NCBI GenBank assembly: GCA_903970285.1
Contig: CAJCHN010000028.1
Location: 1-43,348, forward strand
Length of the DNA: 43,348 bases
Direction: 5' to 3'
Source: Rhodanobacteraceae bacterium
GTDB taxonomy: Bacteria > Acidobacteriota > Terriglobia > Terriglobales > Acidobacteriaceae
Under the pieces are notes generated by a model. The model did no database searches. It was given only the letters and a program-made list of their open reading frames with translations, and was not told the origin of the DNA. Below, in pieces: positions 21,769 through 30,739 of the stretch; the stretch's first letter is position 1, and every line of letters begins with the position of its first letter. Both the position numbers and the translations under genes were made by a program.

Positions 21769-22677
21769 AACGAACACAAGATCACACCCTCGCAGTGGTC
21801 GGTCATGTCCCTGGTGGTCGTCTCAACGGCTGGCTCGCTGCTCTATCGCCTGCTGCGCCATCAACACCTTGGCCATAGCGCCGCGATGTTCCTCGGACTC
21901 CCGGCAGTGCTGGCCATCCTGCTGGCCGCCGCGCCCAGGCCCCGGTCCGCGACGGGCGCCATCGTCAAAGGCCTCACACTGATGCTGCTGGTGGTGGCTC
22001 CGCTGCTGGGCGAAGGCTGGATATGCATCCTGATCGCGTCGCCGTTGTTCTACGCAGTCGGCATCGGGGTGGGCGTCGCGGTGGATTGGCAGCGCCGGCG
22101 CAAGGCCGCAACGCTCTCCTGCGTGGCCGTGTTGCTGCTGCCATTTTCCCTTGAAGGAGTGGTCCCGCAGTGGACCTTCCCGCGCCTGCAGACGGTGAGC
22201 GTGACCCGCGTGGTCAATGCCTCGCCAGCCGCGGTCGAGCAGTCGCTGGCGCACAGCCCGCAGCTGCAGACGCCACTTCCGCTGGGCATGCGCCTCTTCC
22301 CCCGGCCTCTGGCGGCCTGGGGAGATGGCCTGGCCGTGGGTGATGTGCGCGCGGTACATTTCGCTGGTGCCGAAGGACATTCCCCCGGAGATCTGCGCAT
22401 GAAGGTGGTCGCAAGCGGCCCCGGCTACGTCCGCACGGCCCCGGTGGACGACGCCAGCAAGCTGATGCAGTGGGCGGCATGGACCGGGTCCGACGTGGAG
22501 TGGAAGCCGCTGGACGCGACCCACACCCAGGTAACGTGGCGGCTCTCGTTTGAACGCGAGCTGGACCCCGCGTGGTACTTTGCGCCGCTCGAGCGCGCGG
22601 TGGTGCGCGAGGCGGCAGAATACATGATCGCGGCGAACGCGACGCCGCAACGGGAGGCTGGCGATGGGAGGCGCTGA
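21757..22677 (+). CDS. Membrane protein with N-terminal helices and SRPBCC-like C-terminal domain
   Basis: The 306-residue protein has about four hydrophobic helices in residues 12-145: WSVMSLVVVSTAGSLLYRLL, SAAMFLGLPAVLAILLAAAP, GLTLMLLVVAPLLGEGWICI and AATLSCVAVLLLPFSLEGVV. A soluble domain (about 155-300) follows: VTRVVNASPAAVEQSLAHSP, RPLAAWGDGLAVGDVRAV and THTQVTWRLSFERELDPAWY followed by FAPLERAVVREAA. These match the outline of polyketide-cyclase/START-like (SRPBCC) lipid-binding folds; this domain call is tentative. ATG 21757 is preferred over GTG 21742. It overlaps the next gene by 14 nt, so the pair is coupled. Function unknown. Confidence 0.75.
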   Translation: MFNNNEHKITPSQWSVMSLVVVSTAGSLLYRLLRHQHLGHSAAMFLGLPAVLAILLAAAPRPRSATGAIVKGLTLMLLVVAPLLGEGWICILIASPLFYAVGIGVGVAVDWQRRRKAATLSCVAVLLLPFSLEGVVPQWTFPRLQTVSVTRVVNASPAAVEQSLAHSPQLQTPLPLGMRLFPRPLAAWGDGLAVGDVRAVHFAGAEGHSPGDLRMKVVASGPGYVRTAPVDDASKLMQWAAWTGSDVEWKPLDATHTQVTWRLSFERELDPAWYFAPLERAVVREAAEYMIAANATPQREAGDGRR

Positions 22678-24049
22678 GCTGAACCAGGCCGGCCTCCATC
22701 CCGGCAGCCTGGAATTTGTCGGACTGGACCTCGCCAGCGTGGAGCGTGCGCTCGGGCTGTATCTGCCGCTGCTGGCCGCGATGATCGCCCGGCTGCTGGC
22801 GGGGCGGCAGCCGCGGATGTTTGCCGCCTGCCTGCTGAGCGTGCTGTGGACGGCGCCCATGCTGGTGGTCCTGCAAGCCCTGAACCAGGTCGCGGGCTGG
22901 TGGAGCTTCACGCCGGGTTCGGCCGCCTCCCTGCGCGGGATGCCGCTCGAACTCTGGCTGGGCTGGCTGCTTCTGTGGGGCGCATTGCCGCAGTGGCTGC
23001 TGCCGCACGCCGGCATCGTGAGGACTGCGACTGCCATGGCCGCGCTCGACCTGCTGCTGATGCCGCTGTGCCCGGCGGCCATCCCGCTCGGTCCCCGCTG
23101 GTTGCTGGGGGAAGCCGCGGCAATCGTGCTCGTGCTTCTGCCTGCGCTCTGCCTGGGCGAGTGGACGCGCTCCGACACGCATCTCCGCCTGCGAGCCGCA
23201 ATGCAGGCAGCCACGGCTGGACTGGTCTTCCTCTATCTTGTGCCGGAGATCGCGTTCGCGCTTCGGCCGGGGCAGGGCTGGACTCCAATGCACAAGCTGG
23301 CGGGCGGCCGGCTGGCCTTCGAGGCGGTCCTGCTGCTGGCAGTGCCCGGCCTCTCGGCGGTGCAGGAGTTCGCCGTCCGCGGCGGTGGCACCCCCATTCC
23401 GTACGATCCGCCACGCCGTCTTGTCACCTCCGGCGTCTACCGCTACCTTGCGAATCCGATGCAGCTCTCGTGCTCCTGCGTCCTGCTGGCGTGGGCGGCG
23501 TTGTTGCAGGACAGCTGGCTGCTCGTGCCGGCGGCATTCGCGGTGGTCTACAGCGCGGGCATCGCCCGCTGGGATGAGCGCCAGGATCTGCGGGATCGAT
23601 TCGGCGCGGACTGGATCGCCTATCGCGCGGAGGTCGCAGACTGGCGTCCGCGCTGGCGGCCCTTCCACGCCGGAAGGCCAGCGCGGGTCTATATCGCCCG
23701 TGGCTGCGAACCGTGCAGCCGGGTGCGTCGTTGGCTGGAGCGGCGCCACCCGACGGGCTTGGAGATCGTCGAGGCGGAGACACTGCCGGCCGGCTCGATC
23801 CGGCGCATGCGCTACGACCCAGCAGATGGGAGCGCCCCCGTGGAAGGAATCCGCGCCATGGCCCGGGCGATGGAGCACCTGCACCTGGGCTGGGCCTTCT
23901 GCGGCGCTCTGGCGCGGCTGCCGGGCATCTGGCAGATGCTGCAGCTCGTGCTCGATGCCGGCGGACTGGGGCCGCGCGAAATCTCCTGTACCAGCGGCCC
24001 CGGAGCAGGCGCACCCACCAGGCCGAGGCGAGCGGAAGAATCGTCCTGA
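22664..24049 (+). CDS. ICMT-like membrane methyltransferase fused to a DCC-type thioredoxin-like domain
   Basis: The 461-residue protein has about eight hydrophobic segments, then an isoprenylcysteine methyltransferase/PEMT-like signature (about 245-330): RRLVTSGVYRYLANPMQLS, then RWDERQDLRDRFGADWIAYR and AEVADWRPRW. The C-terminal 110 residues begin ARVYIARGCEPCSRVRRWLE with Cys348-x-x-Cys351 and contain GWAFCGALARLPGIWQMLQL. That is the layout of DUF393 (DCC) thiol-disulfide proteins. The upstream GGGAGG is a good ribosome site. The fusion is unusual as far as I know. The upstream partner is SRPBCC-like, so modification of a lipid or quinone-like molecule is possible. Substrates are unknown. 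Confidence 0.8.
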   Translation: MGGAELNQAGLHPGSLEFVGLDLASVERALGLYLPLLAAMIARLLAGRQPRMFAACLLSVLWTAPMLVVLQALNQVAGWWSFTPGSAASLRGMPLELWLGWLLLWGALPQWLLPHAGIVRTATAMAALDLLLMPLCPAAIPLGPRWLLGEAAAIVLVLLPALCLGEWTRSDTHLRLRAAMQAATAGLVFLYLVPEIAFALRPGQGWTPMHKLAGGRLAFEAVLLLAVPGLSAVQEFAVRGGGTPIPYDPPRRLVTSGVYRYLANPMQLSCSCVLLAWAALLQDSWLLVPAAFAVVYSAGIARWDERQDLRDRFGADWIAYRAEVADWRPRWRPFHAGRPARVYIARGCEPCSRVRRWLERRHPTGLEIVEAETLPAGSIRRMRYDPADGSAPVEGIRAMARAMEHLHLGWAFCGALARLPGIWQMLQLVLDAGGLGPREISCTSGPGAGAPTRPRRAEESS

Positions 24050-24094
24050 CCCACCTCGAACCTGCTTGGCCTGCCTGATCCGCGTGCGGCTCGT

Positions 24095-26251
24095 CTACTT
24101 CGCAGCCGGTGGTGTTGCCGGTGCGGGTGGTGGCGGAGTCAGGCCGCGCACGTACTTGTCGTACCAGTCGAACCAGCGCTGCATCCGGTCCTTGATGAAG
24201 CTCGGCCGGTTGAAGCCGTGGAACTCGCCCGGGTAGACGATCAGCTCGGCGGTCGTGCCGACGCTTTTCAGCGCCTGGTACATCTGTTCACCGCCCTGCA
24301 CCGGCACGTTGAAGTCCTTGTCGCCGCCCATGAAAAGGGTGGGCGTGTGGATGCGGTCGGCGTGCAGGAACGGGTACGAGAGCTTGATGTAGGCATCGAG
24401 GTTTTTCCACGGCGGCCCCAGCTCGTTCTCATACTGCAGGATGTACTCGTCGATGCCATAGAAGCCGAGCAGATTGCCCATGCCGGCGCCCGAAGACGCC
24501 GCCTTGAACCGGTTGGTGGAGGCGATGGTGTAGTCGGTCAGGATGCCGCCGTAGCTCCATCCGCCAACGCCCATCTGGCTCGCGTCGATGTTGCCCGTCG
24601 CCACCGCTGCATCGACGGCCGCGAGCAGGTCCTTCACCTCCTTGTCGCCCCAGTCGGCGTTGATGGCCTCGGAGTAAGCGTGGCCGCGTCCGGTACTGCC
24701 GCGATAGTTCACGTTCAGCACCGCGTAGCCCTTGGCGGCGAAGAGCTGCCGCTCCGTGTTGAAGGCGTGCGCATCCTGCGCGGTGGGCCCGCCGTGGATG
24801 CGCAGCAGCATCGGCGCCTTCGTCCCGGCAACATAGCCGACCGGCATGGTCAGCAGGCCGTGCACCTCGTTGCCGTCAGAAGCTTTCGCGGAAAGGTCCT
24901 CGGTCGGCGCCAGCTTCAGCGTCGCCAGCACGGCGTCGTTATGGGTCGTCAGCCTGCGCAGGTTGCCGCCTTCCAGGGCGTAGATCTCCGAATCGGTTGC
25001 GTCGGTCGTCCAAAGCAGCGCGACATGGCCGCCGGCCGCGTTCAAACCCATGGCCGAGCCCGACCCCGTCGTGACGCGTGTCGCCGAGCCCTGGCCGTCC
25101 AGCGAGACCTCCGCGACATACTCCTGGCGGTCATCGGCGACCGTGGTCAGCGCATGGCCCGCATGGGACGCCATCACCGCGCCGCCCACCCACTGGTCCA
25201 GCTTGGGCGCCAGGATGGTGGGCTCGCCCCCGGCAGCCGCGACGATGGCCAGCCTGCGCTCGTCGTAGATGGAGTAATGCGGCGTCAGACCCTCGTGGAA
25301 GATAATTCGCGTCCCATCCGGGGTCCAGGTCAGCGGCCCCTGATCCTCGCCGGTAAAAGTCGTCAGCTTGCGTGGGGACGAGCCCGGCACCGCGGCGACG
25401 ACAAACACATCCGAGTTCGCGAACTTGTCCGGGTCAGGCGTGGCCTGGTTGCTGACAAACGCGATCTGCTTGCCATCGGGACTCCACTCGGCGTTCCCCT
25501 CCTCGTATGCGGTCGGCCCGGATACGGGGTTGGCGGTCAGCTTGGTCAGCTTCTTCGTCGCCACGTCAAACAGGTACAGGTGCGGCTGCTTATCGGTCAG
25601 GTAGCCTTCCACGTCTTCCTTGAAGTGGTAGCGGTCGAGCACGATCGGCTTAGGCGATTTGGCCTTGCCGCCCTTGTCCTTGCTGTCGTCCGGCTCATCC
25701 TTCACCGTCAGTTGCAGCAGCAGTTGCCGGCTGTCCGGCGACCAGCGATACTCGCCCAGGTCCTCCTTCACCTCGGTCAATTGGTGCGCCTCGCCGCCGC
25801 GGCGATCGAGCACCCAGACCTGCGAACCCTTAGCCTCGCCCTCGCGCCCCGAGGTAAACGCCAGCCAGCGGCCATCCGGACTCCAGCGCGGATTTCCAGC
25901 CGACTCCTTCCCATAGGTCAACTGCACATCCTGCTTGCCGTCCCAGCTGATCATCCACAGGTTGGTGATGTTCTTGTCGTCCGCAGTGTCCACGTGCGTC
26001 ACTGTGTAAGCGATCCATCCGCCGTCGGGCGAGACCTGCGGCGCACCCACCCGCACCAGCTTCTGCATATCGTCGATCGTCATACCGTGCGGTCCGGGCA
26101 GTGGGGCAGGTGCCGGCGTTGGTGCGGCACCCGGCTGTTGCACCGTTTGTTGCTCCGCCGGCTGCTGCGCGGAGAGCGGAAGGACGAAGGCCAGCGCAAA
26201 GACAGCGAACACCCACGAGGGCGTCATAAGGGAGAGCGGCAAAGGTCTCAT
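24095..26251 (-). CDS. Secreted S9 family peptidase (acylaminoacyl peptidase / DPP-like)
   Basis: The 718-residue protein has a signal peptide (MTPSWVFAVFALAFVLPLSA follows a short leader), a Gln/Pro-rich linker, and a TolB-like propeller with SPDGGWIAYTVTHVDTADDK, WSPDGRWLAFTSGREGEAKG, WSPDGKQIAFVSNQATPDPD and WTPDGTRIIFHEG. The C-terminal hydrolase has Ser566 in GGWSYGG, Asp in FMGGDKDFNVP and His in YPGEFHGFNRP. RIHGGPTAQDAHAFNTERQL and NYRGSTGRGHAYSEAI are characteristic. Such enzymes release dipeptides or acyl-amino acids outside the cytoplasm. The C-terminus is Pro/Ala-rich. Start 26251 fits a TACACT box 6 nt upstream; 26227 is also possible. It is monocistronic. Confidence 0.93.
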   Translation of the reverse strand: MRPLPLSLMTPSWVFAVFALAFVLPLSAQQPAEQQTVQQPGAAPTPAPAPLPGPHGMTIDDMQKLVRVGAPQVSPDGGWIAYTVTHVDTADDKNITNLWMISWDGKQDVQLTYGKESAGNPRWSPDGRWLAFTSGREGEAKGSQVWVLDRRGGEAHQLTEVKEDLGEYRWSPDSRQLLLQLTVKDEPDDSKDKGGKAKSPKPIVLDRYHFKEDVEGYLTDKQPHLYLFDVATKKLTKLTANPVSGPTAYEEGNAEWSPDGKQIAFVSNQATPDPDKFANSDVFVVAAVPGSSPRKLTTFTGEDQGPLTWTPDGTRIIFHEGLTPHYSIYDERRLAIVAAAGGEPTILAPKLDQWVGGAVMASHAGHALTTVADDRQEYVAEVSLDGQGSATRVTTGSGSAMGLNAAGGHVALLWTTDATDSEIYALEGGNLRRLTTHNDAVLATLKLAPTEDLSAKASDGNEVHGLLTMPVGYVAGTKAPMLLRIHGGPTAQDAHAFNTERQLFAAKGYAVLNVNYRGSTGRGHAYSEAINADWGDKEVKDLLAAVDAAVATGNIDASQMGVGGWSYGGILTDYTIASTNRFKAASSGAGMGNLLGFYGIDEYILQYENELGPPWKNLDAYIKLSYPFLHADRIHTPTLFMGGDKDFNVPVQGGEQMYQALKSVGTTAELIVYPGEFHGFNRPSFIKDRMQRWFDWYDKYVRGLTPPPPAPATPPAAK

Positions 26252-26257
26252 GGCCGG

Positions 26258-26263
26258 AGTGTA
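26258..26263 (-). promoter_or_regulatory. Candidate -10 hexamer (TACACT), 6 nt before start
   Basis: TACACT on the minus strand ends 6 nt before ATG 26251. There is no convincing -35 at normal spacing (TTGCCG lies 14 nt upstream). Confidence 0.3.
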
Positions 26264-26301
26264 ACAGCCGGTCACTTCCGGCAATCCCCTGCACAGCCGG
26301 C

Positions 26302-28344
26302 TCAGTTGACGATCATGAAGCTATAGCAGTTGGGGCTGCCGCTGAGCGGGGTCGCAACCGACAGCGTAAAGCCTTTCCCGGGATATCGCCCGGTGATGCC
26401 GTAAGGCGCAAAAGCCGTCGCCGGATTCTTGTTGCAGGTCAGCTTCAGCCGGGCATCGAGCGTCGTGTCCGGTGTGATCAGCACCTGGCTGTTGGCGGTC
26501 AGGGCCGTCGTCTGAACGTTCACGCTGCTGGCGCCCGCGCGGATGACGATGCTGCCGGCGGCGAACCCGACGCAGTTGGGATTGGCATCTGTCGACGCGC
26601 AATTGCCCGTGTTCAGCGTCGTGGTCGCGATGCCGCTGAACCCGATCAGCATGCTCGCCGGATCGTAGCCGACCGTGGTCACGCCGGGCGCAGAGGCGTT
26701 GGGCAGGCTGAACAGGTTGAACGGCGTGTTATCGTCCGCGGCCGTATGCCCGATCGCAATCACCGCCCCCAGGTTGCCGTGATTCCGCGACGGTCCGCGG
26801 TAGGAATCGATCAGATTGCCGAACGTGCCTTCGATCGACTCCGCCGGAACTGGCTCCAGCCTCCCCCCGCCCTGCGTATATTGCTTCAGTCCGTTGCCAT
26901 TGAGGATGCGAAAGGGGTGATACGTGCCCGAGACGCCCGGCCCCGCCACGTCCACCACCATGCAGCTCGACGTATTCTCCTGGTCGGTGGGGGTAAATTC
27001 CTGGCAGATGTTGCGCAGGCCGACGCCTCCATAGGATTGAAACCGGGGGTTCTCGACCGCATCGCCGACCGCCCACTCCACCGCGTTCGGCTCCAGCATC
27101 GGAGCGGCCGCAGCCGCCGTGTTGGCCACGATCTCGGCGCTCGGGTACAGGTGAAATCCGGAGTTGATCTGCTCCGCCTCGGACCCCGCTCGCGGCAACT
27201 GGTGCGTGGCCACCGTCCCCCCGATCTGGCTGCCGTAGATCAGGTTCACGCCGTCGATCGATCCAAACACGTAGTAGCTGGAGCGATAGCCGCTGGCCGC
27301 AAGGTTGTCGTCGAAGCTGAGCGACTGCCCCGCAATCCCGCCCTGAAAAAGAACCGCTCCGGCCGGGTTCGGATTGCGCGCCAGCAGCGTCAGCGTCTGC
27401 ACCCCGCCCTCAGGAGGCGTCACCGCCGTGATCGGCACCTGCTCCGGATAGCTTGGACCGGCGATCGTCGCCAGGCTCCCCGCGCTCAATGCGGGCGTGC
27501 TGCCGCCAACCGCCCCCAGCGTGCAACGGATCGTTCGCGAAGTACCCACACCCGCCCGCGTGCTTGCGGGAATAGCGGTCGAGCTGGTGCACCATGCCCG
27601 GGTCAGCGGCAGCTGTCCGGCCGGACTGCCACCCGTCACCCCGGTCGTGGGAAGCTGATAAAGATAACTCGAGCCGAACGGCTGCGACCTGCCGTTCAGC
27701 CGCCCCGCAATCCGCCCCTTGCTGATGTCGAGCAACATGCACCCATCGCAGGTGTAGCCCCAGTTGTTGGGTGCGGTCGCGTTGTACGCCAGCGTCAGCG
27801 CTGTGGCTCCCACACCGGCTACGCCCGCTACGGTCCCGTGGAAGTACCCGCCAATCTCTCCCGACTCCACCGTGATGCCGGTCACTCCTTCGTCCGATTG
27901 CGCCGCCCGGCCTCCGCCATGCACATACAGGTAGATTCCCGCCAGGTCGCCCGTGCCGTTCTTGTCCATGGCCGCGCTGATGTATTGGTCGATGCCGCTG
28001 GTGCCAAACTGCAGGTGCGGCGCTTCGAAGACATGGGTCACCGTCCAACCGCCCGCGTTGCCGAAGTTGATCGACGGCCCGAAGGTCTTGAGTTGTTGAT
28101 AATTCAAAGCACGATGCCCCTGGCCGTTGGCCTGGACCGGCGCAGCAAAGATCGCGCCATGCACCTCGCAGTCGCCGCCTTCCGGGCCGGCAACGCAGGC
28201 CGGCTCGGTTTGCAGCACGCTGGTCATGCCGTTCGCCTGCCCAGTCGAGGTCACAGCTTGTGGCGCCACCTGGCCGAGAGCATCACCCACAATGAGGCTG
28301 CAGTAAACCGGCACAGGCGCCAGCAACAGGTGTAAGAGTTTCAT
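26302..28344 (-). CDS. Large secreted protein of unknown function
   Basis: The 680-residue protein has a signal peptide (MKLLHLLLAPVPVYCSLIVG, cleavage near ALGQ). The body is rich in Gly, Ala, Thr, Ser and Asn with beta-type repeats, for example VHGAIFAAPVQANGQGHRAL, YLYVHGGGRAAQSDEGVTGI and TVAGVAGVGATALTLAYNAT. The C-terminal 75 residues (ASSVNVQTTALTANSQVLIT through SGSPNCYSFMIVN) form a separate module that I associate from memory with secreted Acidobacteria proteins and beta-helix enzymes; no catalytic motif was identified. A beta-helix surface protein is plausible. AGGAG 7 nt before ATG 28344 supports the start. It is divergent from lutABC. Confidence 0.75.
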   Translation of the reverse strand: MKLLHLLLAPVPVYCSLIVGDALGQVAPQAVTSTGQANGMTSVLQTEPACVAGPEGGDCEVHGAIFAAPVQANGQGHRALNYQQLKTFGPSINFGNAGGWTVTHVFEAPHLQFGTSGIDQYISAAMDKNGTGDLAGIYLYVHGGGRAAQSDEGVTGITVESGEIGGYFHGTVAGVAGVGATALTLAYNATAPNNWGYTCDGCMLLDISKGRIAGRLNGRSQPFGSSYLYQLPTTGVTGGSPAGQLPLTRAWCTSSTAIPASTRAGVGTSRTIRCTLGAVGGSTPALSAGSLATIAGPSYPEQVPITAVTPPEGGVQTLTLLARNPNPAGAVLFQGGIAGQSLSFDDNLAASGYRSSYYVFGSIDGVNLIYGSQIGGTVATHQLPRAGSEAEQINSGFHLYPSAEIVANTAAAAAPMLEPNAVEWAVGDAVENPRFQSYGGVGLRNICQEFTPTDQENTSSCMVVDVAGPGVSGTYHPFRILNGNGLKQYTQGGGRLEPVPAESIEGTFGNLIDSYRGPSRNHGNLGAVIAIGHTAADDNTPFNLFSLPNASAPGVTTVGYDPASMLIGFSGIATTTLNTGNCASTDANPNCVGFAAGSIVIRAGASSVNVQTTALTANSQVLITPDTTLDARLKLTCNKNPATAFAPYGITGRYPGKGFTLSVATPLSGSPNCYSFMIVN

Positions 28345-28462
28345 CGAACGTCTCCTGAGTGAGGGCTGGATCTGAAGAAAACGAAAACTGCATCAAGCAG
28401 GTCCGGACCGCCGGCAGATGTCCGATTGTAATGCGCCCCCTCGGAAGCGAAAGCTGCGGCAT

Positions 28463-28487
28463 ATATCCTCATCACATATCCTCATCA
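28463..28487. repeat. 12-bp direct repeat in the divergent region before lutA
   Basis: ATATCCTCATCA occurs at 28463-28474 and 28476-28487, a 13-bp period. It lies about 45 nt before lutA and 120 nt before the divergent gene, so it could be a regulator site. Nothing else is recognisable in 28345-28533. Confidence 0.55.
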
Positions 28488-28533
28488 AAGACCGGCGCCA
28501 GCCCCGGCACCACCGTGCACGCGCCCACCGACC

Positions 28534-29274
28534 ATGCAGACCGCCCTCTTCATCACCTGCTACAACGACACGCTCTTCCCCGAAACCGGCAAAGCCGTGG
28601 TGCGCGTGCTGGAGCGCCTGGGCCACACCGTCAGCTTTCCCGCCGGCCAGACCTGCTGCGGGCAGATGCACTGGAACACCGGCTACCAGCAGGAGGCCCT
28701 GCCCCTGGTGTCGCGCTTTGTCGTCCAGTTCGAGCATGCCGAGGCGGTCGTCGTTCCGTCCTCCTCGTGCGTCGCCATGATGCGCGACCACTACCCGCTG
28801 ATGGCCCGGCACATCGGCGATCCCGTGCTCATTGAGAGGGTGGATGCCTTGCTGCCGCGGGTCTGGGAGTTCTCCGAGTTCCTGACCGAAAAGCTCGGCC
28901 TTGAAGACGTCGGCGCCAGCTTTCCGCACCGCGTCACCTACCACGCCAGCTGTCACGGCATGCGTTCGCTCAACCTCGGCGACGGACCGCTCAGGCTCCT
29001 GCGCCAGGTACGCGGGCTGGAGTTGGTCGAGCTCGCCTCACCCGAGGTCTGCTGCGGCTTTGGCGGAACATTCGCCGTCAAGAATGCGGAGGTTTCAGCC
29101 GCCATGCTCGCCGAAAAAGTGCAGGACGTCCTGCACACCCGCGCCGAACTCTGCACCGCCTGCGACAACTCCTGCCTGATGCACCTCGAAGGCTCGCTGC
29201 ATCGTCAGCGCACCGGCGTCGGAACCCTGCACCTTGCGGAGATTCTGGCTGCCACCGAGGCTGGTTCCCGATGA
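28534..29274 (+). CDS. lutA: Lactate utilization protein LutA (Cys-rich oxidoreductase subunit)
   Basis: The 246-residue LutA/YkgE protein is the CCG-domain subunit of the LutABC lactate oxidase complex, which converts L-lactate to pyruvate. Two Cys-rich domains are visible. The first has ALFITCYNDTLFPETGKAVV, QTCCGQMHWNTGYQ and the tail SSSCVAMMRDHYP. The second has YHASCHGMRSLNLGD, ELASPEVCCGFGGTFAVKNA and CTACDNSCLMHLEG. These Cys sets bind Fe-S or heterodisulfide-like clusters. The length fits the family (about 240). It heads lutABC; lutB starts 13 nt after its stop. The operon may answer to the direct repeats upstream. Confidence 0.95.
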   Translation: MQTALFITCYNDTLFPETGKAVVRVLERLGHTVSFPAGQTCCGQMHWNTGYQQEALPLVSRFVVQFEHAEAVVVPSSSCVAMMRDHYPLMARHIGDPVLIERVDALLPRVWEFSEFLTEKLGLEDVGASFPHRVTYHASCHGMRSLNLGDGPLRLLRQVRGLELVELASPEVCCGFGGTFAVKNAEVSAAMLAEKVQDVLHTRAELCTACDNSCLMHLEGSLHRQRTGVGTLHLAEILAATEAGSR

Positions 29275-29287
29275 AACTGGTATCCCG

Positions 29288-30739
29288 ATGACCCCGGAGC
29301 CCCTGGTAAGCATCGATCCCACGCGCGTGCCTTCCTTCCAGACCGCGGCCAAACTTCTCTTGAACGATTCCCAGCTGCGCAAGAACGTGCGCCATGCCAC
29401 CGGGGTCATCCAGGCCCGGCGGAAGCTGGTCACGGAAGAGCTCCCCGACTGGCAGGAACTGCGCGAATCTGCCCGCCAGATCAAGACGCATACGCTCCAG
29501 CATCTCGATCGCTATCTCGAAGACTTCGAGCGGAACTGCACCCGTGCCGGCGGAGTGGTCCACTGGGCGCGCGACGCCGCAGAGGCGCGCAAGATCGCCG
29601 TCGAACTCGTCCAGCAGAGTGCTTCCGGCGAAGTCATCAAGATCAAGTCGATGACCACCGAAGAGATCGCCCTCAACGCGGCGCTCGAAGCCGCCGGCGT
29701 TCGCGTCTACGAGACCGACCTGGCCGAACTTATCCTTCAACTCGGGCGCGACCTGCCATCGCACATCGTGGTTCCGGCCCTGCACAAGAATCGCCAGCAG
29801 ATCCGCGGGATCTTCGAGCGCGAGATGAGTCTGCCCAACCTGGGCGAGCGCCCGGCAGACCTCGCTGAAGCCGCCCGCACGTTTCTCCGCGAGAAGTTCC
29901 TGCGCGTGAAGACCGGAGTCAGCGGAGCCAACTTCCTCATCGCCGAGACCGGCGCCGTCTGCGTCGTCGAGTCCGAAGGCAACGGGCGCATGTGCCTCAC
30001 GCTGCCTGGCACGCTGATCACCATCGCCGGTATCGACAAGGTGATCCCCAGCTTCAGAGACCTTGAAGTCTTCCTCCAGCTTCTGCCCCGCTCCGCCACC
30101 GGCGAGCGCATGAACCCCTACAACTCCATCTGGACCGGCGTTCATGCGGGCGACGGACCGCGTGCGTTCCACGTCATTCTGCTGGACAATGGCCGGACCG
30201 GAATCCTGGCCGATGAAAAAGCTCGCGAGACTCTGCACTGCATCCGCTGCGGCGCCTGCCAGAACGCCTGCCCGGTCTATCGCCAGACGGGCGGCCACGC
30301 CTACGGCTCGGTCTACGCCGGACCCATCGGCGCCATCCTGACTCCGCAGCTGCAGCAGATGGAGCACGCCCGCAGCCTGCCCTACGCGTCCTCCCTCTGC
30401 GGCGCCTGCTACGAGGTCTGTCCGCTCAAGATCAATATCCCGGAGGTCTTGATTCACCTGCGGCACCAGGTCGTCGAGCTCGAAACCCGGGGCCTGGGCG
30501 CGCTCAACCCGGAGGCCGTCGCCATGAAGCTGATGGCGTCCGTCTTCGCCAGCGAGAGCCGCTTCCGCGCGGCTCAGCGGCTGGGCCGAATGGCCGAAGC
30601 CCCGCTCGCCGGCCGCGACGGCTGGATTCGCTGGCTGCCCGGCGTGCTCGGCGGCTGGACCGCCGTCCGCGACCTGCGCCGGATGCCGAAACAGACCTTT
30701 CGCGAGTGGTGGGAGCAGCGAGGCGAGTCCGATGCCTAA
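29288..30739 (+). CDS. lutB: Lactate utilization protein LutB (Fe-S subunit)
   Basis: The 483-residue LutB/LldF protein has an N-terminal LUD domain (about 60-290, with MTTEEIALNAALEAAGVRVY, DLAELILQLGRDLPSHIVVP and SGANFLIAETGAVCVVESEG). A ferredoxin-type region with two 4Fe-4S sets follows: C318IRC321GAC324QNAC328P, and C371GAC374YEVC378P preceded by SL. It transfers electrons from lactate oxidation. ATG 29288 is chosen; the frame is open to 29234 inside lutA without support. Its end overlaps lutC by 8 nt, so translation is coupled. The electron acceptor is not evident from the window. Confidence 0.95.
   Translation: MTPEPLVSIDPTRVPSFQTAAKLLLNDSQLRKNVRHATGVIQARRKLVTEELPDWQELRESARQIKTHTLQHLDRYLEDFERNCTRAGGVVHWARDAAEARKIAVELVQQSASGEVIKIKSMTTEEIALNAALEAAGVRVYETDLAELILQLGRDLPSHIVVPALHKNRQQIRGIFEREMSLPNLGERPADLAEAARTFLREKFLRVKTGVSGANFLIAETGAVCVVESEGNGRMCLTLPGTLITIAGIDKVIPSFRDLEVFLQLLPRSATGERMNPYNSIWTGVHAGDGPRAFHVILLDNGRTGILADEKARETLHCIRCGACQNACPVYRQTGGHAYGSVYAGPIGAILTPQLQQMEHARSLPYASSLCGACYEVCPLKINIPEVLIHLRHQVVELETRGLGALNPEAVAMKLMASVFASESRFRAAQRLGRMAEAPLAGRDGWIRWLPGVLGGWTAVRDLRRMPKQTFREWWEQRGESDA

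Noticed and set aside
26746..28335. 529-codon frame antisense to the large secreted protein
   Set aside because: Arg/His-rich shadow of a GC-rich gene; the opposite strand has a signal peptide and a good ribosome site.
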